Positions 61,686-64,000 of a stretch of 64,000 nucleotides of DNA are shown here, in pieces; position 1 is the first letter of the stretch; each line of letters begins with the position of its first letter. Location of the stretch: positions 143,672 through 207,671 of the forward strand of contig CAWUIB010000007.1 in the NCBI GenBank assembly GCA_963922335.1, in the 5' to 3' direction. A program made the position numbers and the translations under genes. Below the pieces are notes generated by a model that had not been told where the DNA came from, ran no database searches, and worked only from the letters and a program-made list of their open reading frames with translations. Origin of the DNA: CALBPI01 sp963922335 (GTDB lineage: Bacteria > Pseudomonadota > Gammaproteobacteria > Steroidobacterales > Woeseiaceae).

Positions 61686-62705
61686 CTAGCGTACCTCAGA
61701 CTTGCTGTCCGTAGTCGATACATACTCCATCGGCGTACACCCCTCACTCTTGCGGAACGCCCGTCGAAAGTTGGCTGGGTCTTGATAGCCCAACACCGCA
61801 GCGATCGCCTCGACACTGAGATCCGATTCATGAAGGTACAACTTCGCGCGGTTCATCAATGCATCCGTCTTCAGTTGCCGAAAGCTCGTCTCCTCCGCTT
61901 TCAGGTGCCTGTTCAACGTACGCATCGAAACGTGCAGCTTGTTGGCGACTTCCGCTAGCTCGGGCAGCGGCGCATCGCTGGTTCTCAATAGCGTCGCCAC
62001 GTGGTGTGTGTAGGGTGCGGCTTCGGTTCGGCTGCGTTCATTCAAAATCCGAGTGAGACTGATCTGTGCCTGCTGCCACAGCTCGGCGTGATAGAACGGC
62101 GACGGTTGGTCGAGCCAACGTTGCGGGATGTCCACTTCGTTCGCATGCGCATCGAACACGATCTGCCCATGCAAAGACTCGGCGTAGATCGCGGCATTCG
62201 CGGGCGCCGGCATCGCAAAGCGATAGCGCACGTCATGAACCGGTTCACCGAACAGCGTCTCCATGTACTGCTGCACCAACATCATGGCCGTCTCGGTGTG
62301 CAGCCGCTCGACGTAACCCGTCTCCTGCTCGTAGAGAATGCTGACGGTCAGCCCATCGAGCGTGGAGCGCGCGTCGATGTCGATGTACGAGGCGTGGAGT
62401 CGCGTGAAACTCTCGAGCAGCTGCAGTCCATCGCGCAGGCACGGGGCGACCGAGATGCCGGCCCCAACGGCGCCCATGGCGAACATGTGCATCTTGCGAC
62501 CAAGCAAGAAACCGAGTTCGGCGTCGTTGAGCAGCTGATCACCGGTTTGCAGGATGTGCAGGAAGTCCGGCAATGGGATATCGCCACCCGACAACAGCTC
62601 TGCCTGGCTCACCGCCGTGCCCTCGAACAATGGCGATGGGTCGATACCCCGCTGTTCGAACTCCCGAAGGATCAGTCGCGCGTAGACCGGGCTGATGGTG
62701 TCCAT
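61686..62705 (-). CDS. AraC-family regulator
   Basis: A 339-aa protein. Residues about 20-200 resemble the 'arabinose-binding' domain of the OruR/ArgR-like AraC group (GRKMHMFAMGAVGAGISVAPCLRDGLQLLESF). The C-terminal 100 residues hold two helix-turn-helix motifs (LAEVANKLHVSMRTLNRHLKAE and LSVEAIAAVLGYQDPANFRRAF). It is divergent from the fatty-acid desaturase gene 118 bases away and probably regulates it (inference). Confidence 0.9.
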   Translation of the reverse strand: MDTISPVYARLILREFEQRGIDPSPLFEGTAVSQAELLSGGDIPLPDFLHILQTGDQLLNDAELGFLLGRKMHMFAMGAVGAGISVAPCLRDGLQLLESFTRLHASYIDIDARSTLDGLTVSILYEQETGYVERLHTETAMMLVQQYMETLFGEPVHDVRYRFAMPAPANAAIYAESLHGQIVFDAHANEVDIPQRWLDQPSPFYHAELWQQAQISLTRILNERSRTEAAPYTHHVATLLRTSDAPLPELAEVANKLHVSMRTLNRHLKAEETSFRQLKTDALMNRAKLYLHESDLSVEAIAAVLGYQDPANFRRAFRKSEGCTPMEYVSTTDSKSEVR

Positions 62706-62823
62706 AAATGCAAATTACGTCACTTTGGCGATAAATGACACTTGATCGGCGTGTTCTGCAATCGCGCGCTGGCATGCGCCCGCCCATAGTGGAAGCCATC
62801 AAACCTCGGCGGGGAGCAATGCG

Positions 62824-63723
62824 ATGAACACGATGGATCAGCTGGACCGGCAAGCGAATGTCAGTGCACGAAAATACATGGGGCGGGTCGCGTGGCCGAC
62901 GGTGGCACTGGGTCTCGCACTCACGACAGCTTATCTCGGTGCAGTTGCCTTAACGCTCACCGGCGTGCTCGCGCTGTGGATTGCCGTTCCTGTCGTGGCG
63001 GTGCTCACCTACCACAGCTATACGATCCTGCACGATGCGCTGCACGGCGCTATTGGCGGTAGCAACAATTCATACCGCTGGCTGAACCGGGCGATGGGGT
63101 ACCTCGCTGCGTGGATCACGATGATCCCCTTTACGGCGCACCGTCATGAGCATGTCGCACACCATCGCTATGCGAACGATCCGGCGCGCGACCCGGACTA
63201 TCACATGGGTGGCATGACCGATTCGCTACTCGCACCGCTGCGTATCAGTCTGCAGTCCTGGTTCAGTCAGTTCACTTACTACGCAAACCACGTGTGGCGT
63301 GATGCATCACCCCGGCAGAACGCGATCCTATGTATTGAAGTAGCGGCGGCATTACTGCCACGACTCGCGGTTATCCTGAACGGTTACTGGGTCGAGGGTC
63401 TGGCACTGTTTGTGCTCGCTTGGATGATCGGCGCGATGATTCTGATCTATCTCTTCGCCTACCTCGTGCACCGACCGCACGATCAGATCGGACGCTATGT
63501 GGACACCGCCACGATCCTGCCGCCTAGATCAGAGCCATTGCGATCGGCGGTCAACTGGTTCTGGCTATTCCAGAACTACCACACCATCCATCACCTGTTC
63601 CCGCGAGTGCCGTTCTATCAATACGGAAAGCTCTATGACGAGATCGAGCATGTGCTCGAGAAAAAGGGGGCGCCGGTTTATCGGGTGGGGATGGGTGTCC
63701 CAAACTCGAGCGTAAGTCCGTAA
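62824..63723 (+). CDS. Membrane fatty-acid desaturase / hydroxylase
   Basis: A 299-aa protein with the three histidine boxes of the membrane di-iron desaturases: HDALH (near residue 69), HRHEHVAHH (near 104) and HTIHHLFP (near 258). Hydrophobic helices flank them. It would desaturate or hydroxylate a fatty acid or carotenoid in the inner membrane; the boxes do not decide which. GGGGAG lies just upstream of the ATG. The divergent AraC-type gene is the likely regulator. Confidence 0.88.
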   Translation: MNTMDQLDRQANVSARKYMGRVAWPTVALGLALTTAYLGAVALTLTGVLALWIAVPVVAVLTYHSYTILHDALHGAIGGSNNSYRWLNRAMGYLAAWITMIPFTAHRHEHVAHHRYANDPARDPDYHMGGMTDSLLAPLRISLQSWFSQFTYYANHVWRDASPRQNAILCIEVAAALLPRLAVILNGYWVEGLALFVLAWMIGAMILIYLFAYLVHRPHDQIGRYVDTATILPPRSEPLRSAVNWFWLFQNYHTIHHLFPRVPFYQYGKLYDEIEHVLEKKGAPVYRVGMGVPNSSVSP

Positions 63724-63784
63724 CGGATGCTTGCAATACGCTTGCTGTACGACATTCGACACCGACATTGCTAGGCTACTCGGC

Positions 63785-63919
63785 ATGGCAACCAAAGCTA
63801 ACAAACCAAAGCGCCCAAAGCCGCCCGACATACTTCGCAAGGGCGGACCGATGAAGGACAAGCGTAAGCAAACCGGGCGTAAAGCTAAGCATAAGGATAG
63901 TCAAGATCCGGACGACTAA
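63785..63919 (+). CDS. Possible small basic protein
   Basis: A 44-aa, very basic and proline-rich frame (MATKANKPKRPKPPDILRKG, then KDKRKQTGRKAKH). No family recognised and no strong ribosome-binding site. The remaining bases to the window end hold no clear gene start. Confidence 0.35.
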   Translation: MATKANKPKRPKPPDILRKGGPMKDKRKQTGRKAKHKDSQDPDD

Positions 63920-64000
63920 GCGTGCGCCCGCGGACTTCGTATGGTTTGTCTGCGGCGACCGATGGCGGTCTACACCCGGAGTGGCGCCACATCGAACGCG

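Overview
The window is about 64 kb of GC-rich chromosomal DNA from a Gram-negative bacterium. Lipoprotein and Tat signals, a tripartite RND pump, a Cpx-like two-component system and AcrB-, TolC- and RhlE-type proteins point to a gammaproteobacterium. The sulfatase, vanadium haloperoxidase and many secreted proteins suggest a marine or sediment heterotroph. No rRNA, integrase, transposase or CRISPR array is visible, so I cannot name the species.

Layout. 1-9 kb: an S41 peptidase (cut by the window edge), a ToxR/CadC-like membrane regulator, a sulfatase, a hydrolase, a cupin, a secreted DUF2341-like protein and a dihaem cytochrome c-rhodanese fusion. 9-12 kb: a secreted protein divergent from a second CadC-like regulator. 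12-16.4 kb: a strong promoter, a boxA-like leader and an array of eleven tRNA-like genes surrounding a long slipin gene. 16.4-30 kb: hypothetical proteins, an HNH protein, a fused E1 dehydrogenase with an acyltransferase, a vanadium haloperoxidase, thioesterases, MAPEG and DoxX membrane proteins, and a FadH-like reductase with a MarR regulator. 30-37 kb: RhlE, a lipoprotein, a second copy of the 'secreted protein plus divergent CadC-like regulator' module, an iron alcohol dehydrogenase and a thioesterase. 37-46.6 kb: an RND pump operon ending in a pentameric ligand-gated ion channel, divergent from a Spy/CpxP-like protein and a CpxRA-like pair, with CpxR-type boxes between them. 46.6-56 kb: a SpdH-like Tat oxidoreductase, a DUF1963 protein, and a lipoprotein, ECF sigma factor and Ser/Thr kinase cluster. 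56-60 kb: a TIR-TM-TPR protein, a SLOG-TM protein and a YHS protein in one operon. 60-64 kb: lipoproteins, an AraC regulator and a fatty-acid desaturase.

Three things stand out. (1) The tRNA array carries all five leucine anticodons, yet none of these tRNAs has the long variable arm of tRNA-Leu. They lie beside a slipin of the type I associate with RtcB RNA-repair loci. (2) All three CadC-like regulators start with TTG and are divergent from a secreted-protein gene. Each is preceded by direct repeats with an exact 11-bp period built on CCTGAT/CCTGAC, which look like PhoB-type operators. (3) The TIR and SLOG-TM operon resembles a Thoeris-like nucleotide-signalling immune pair in a different domain arrangement.
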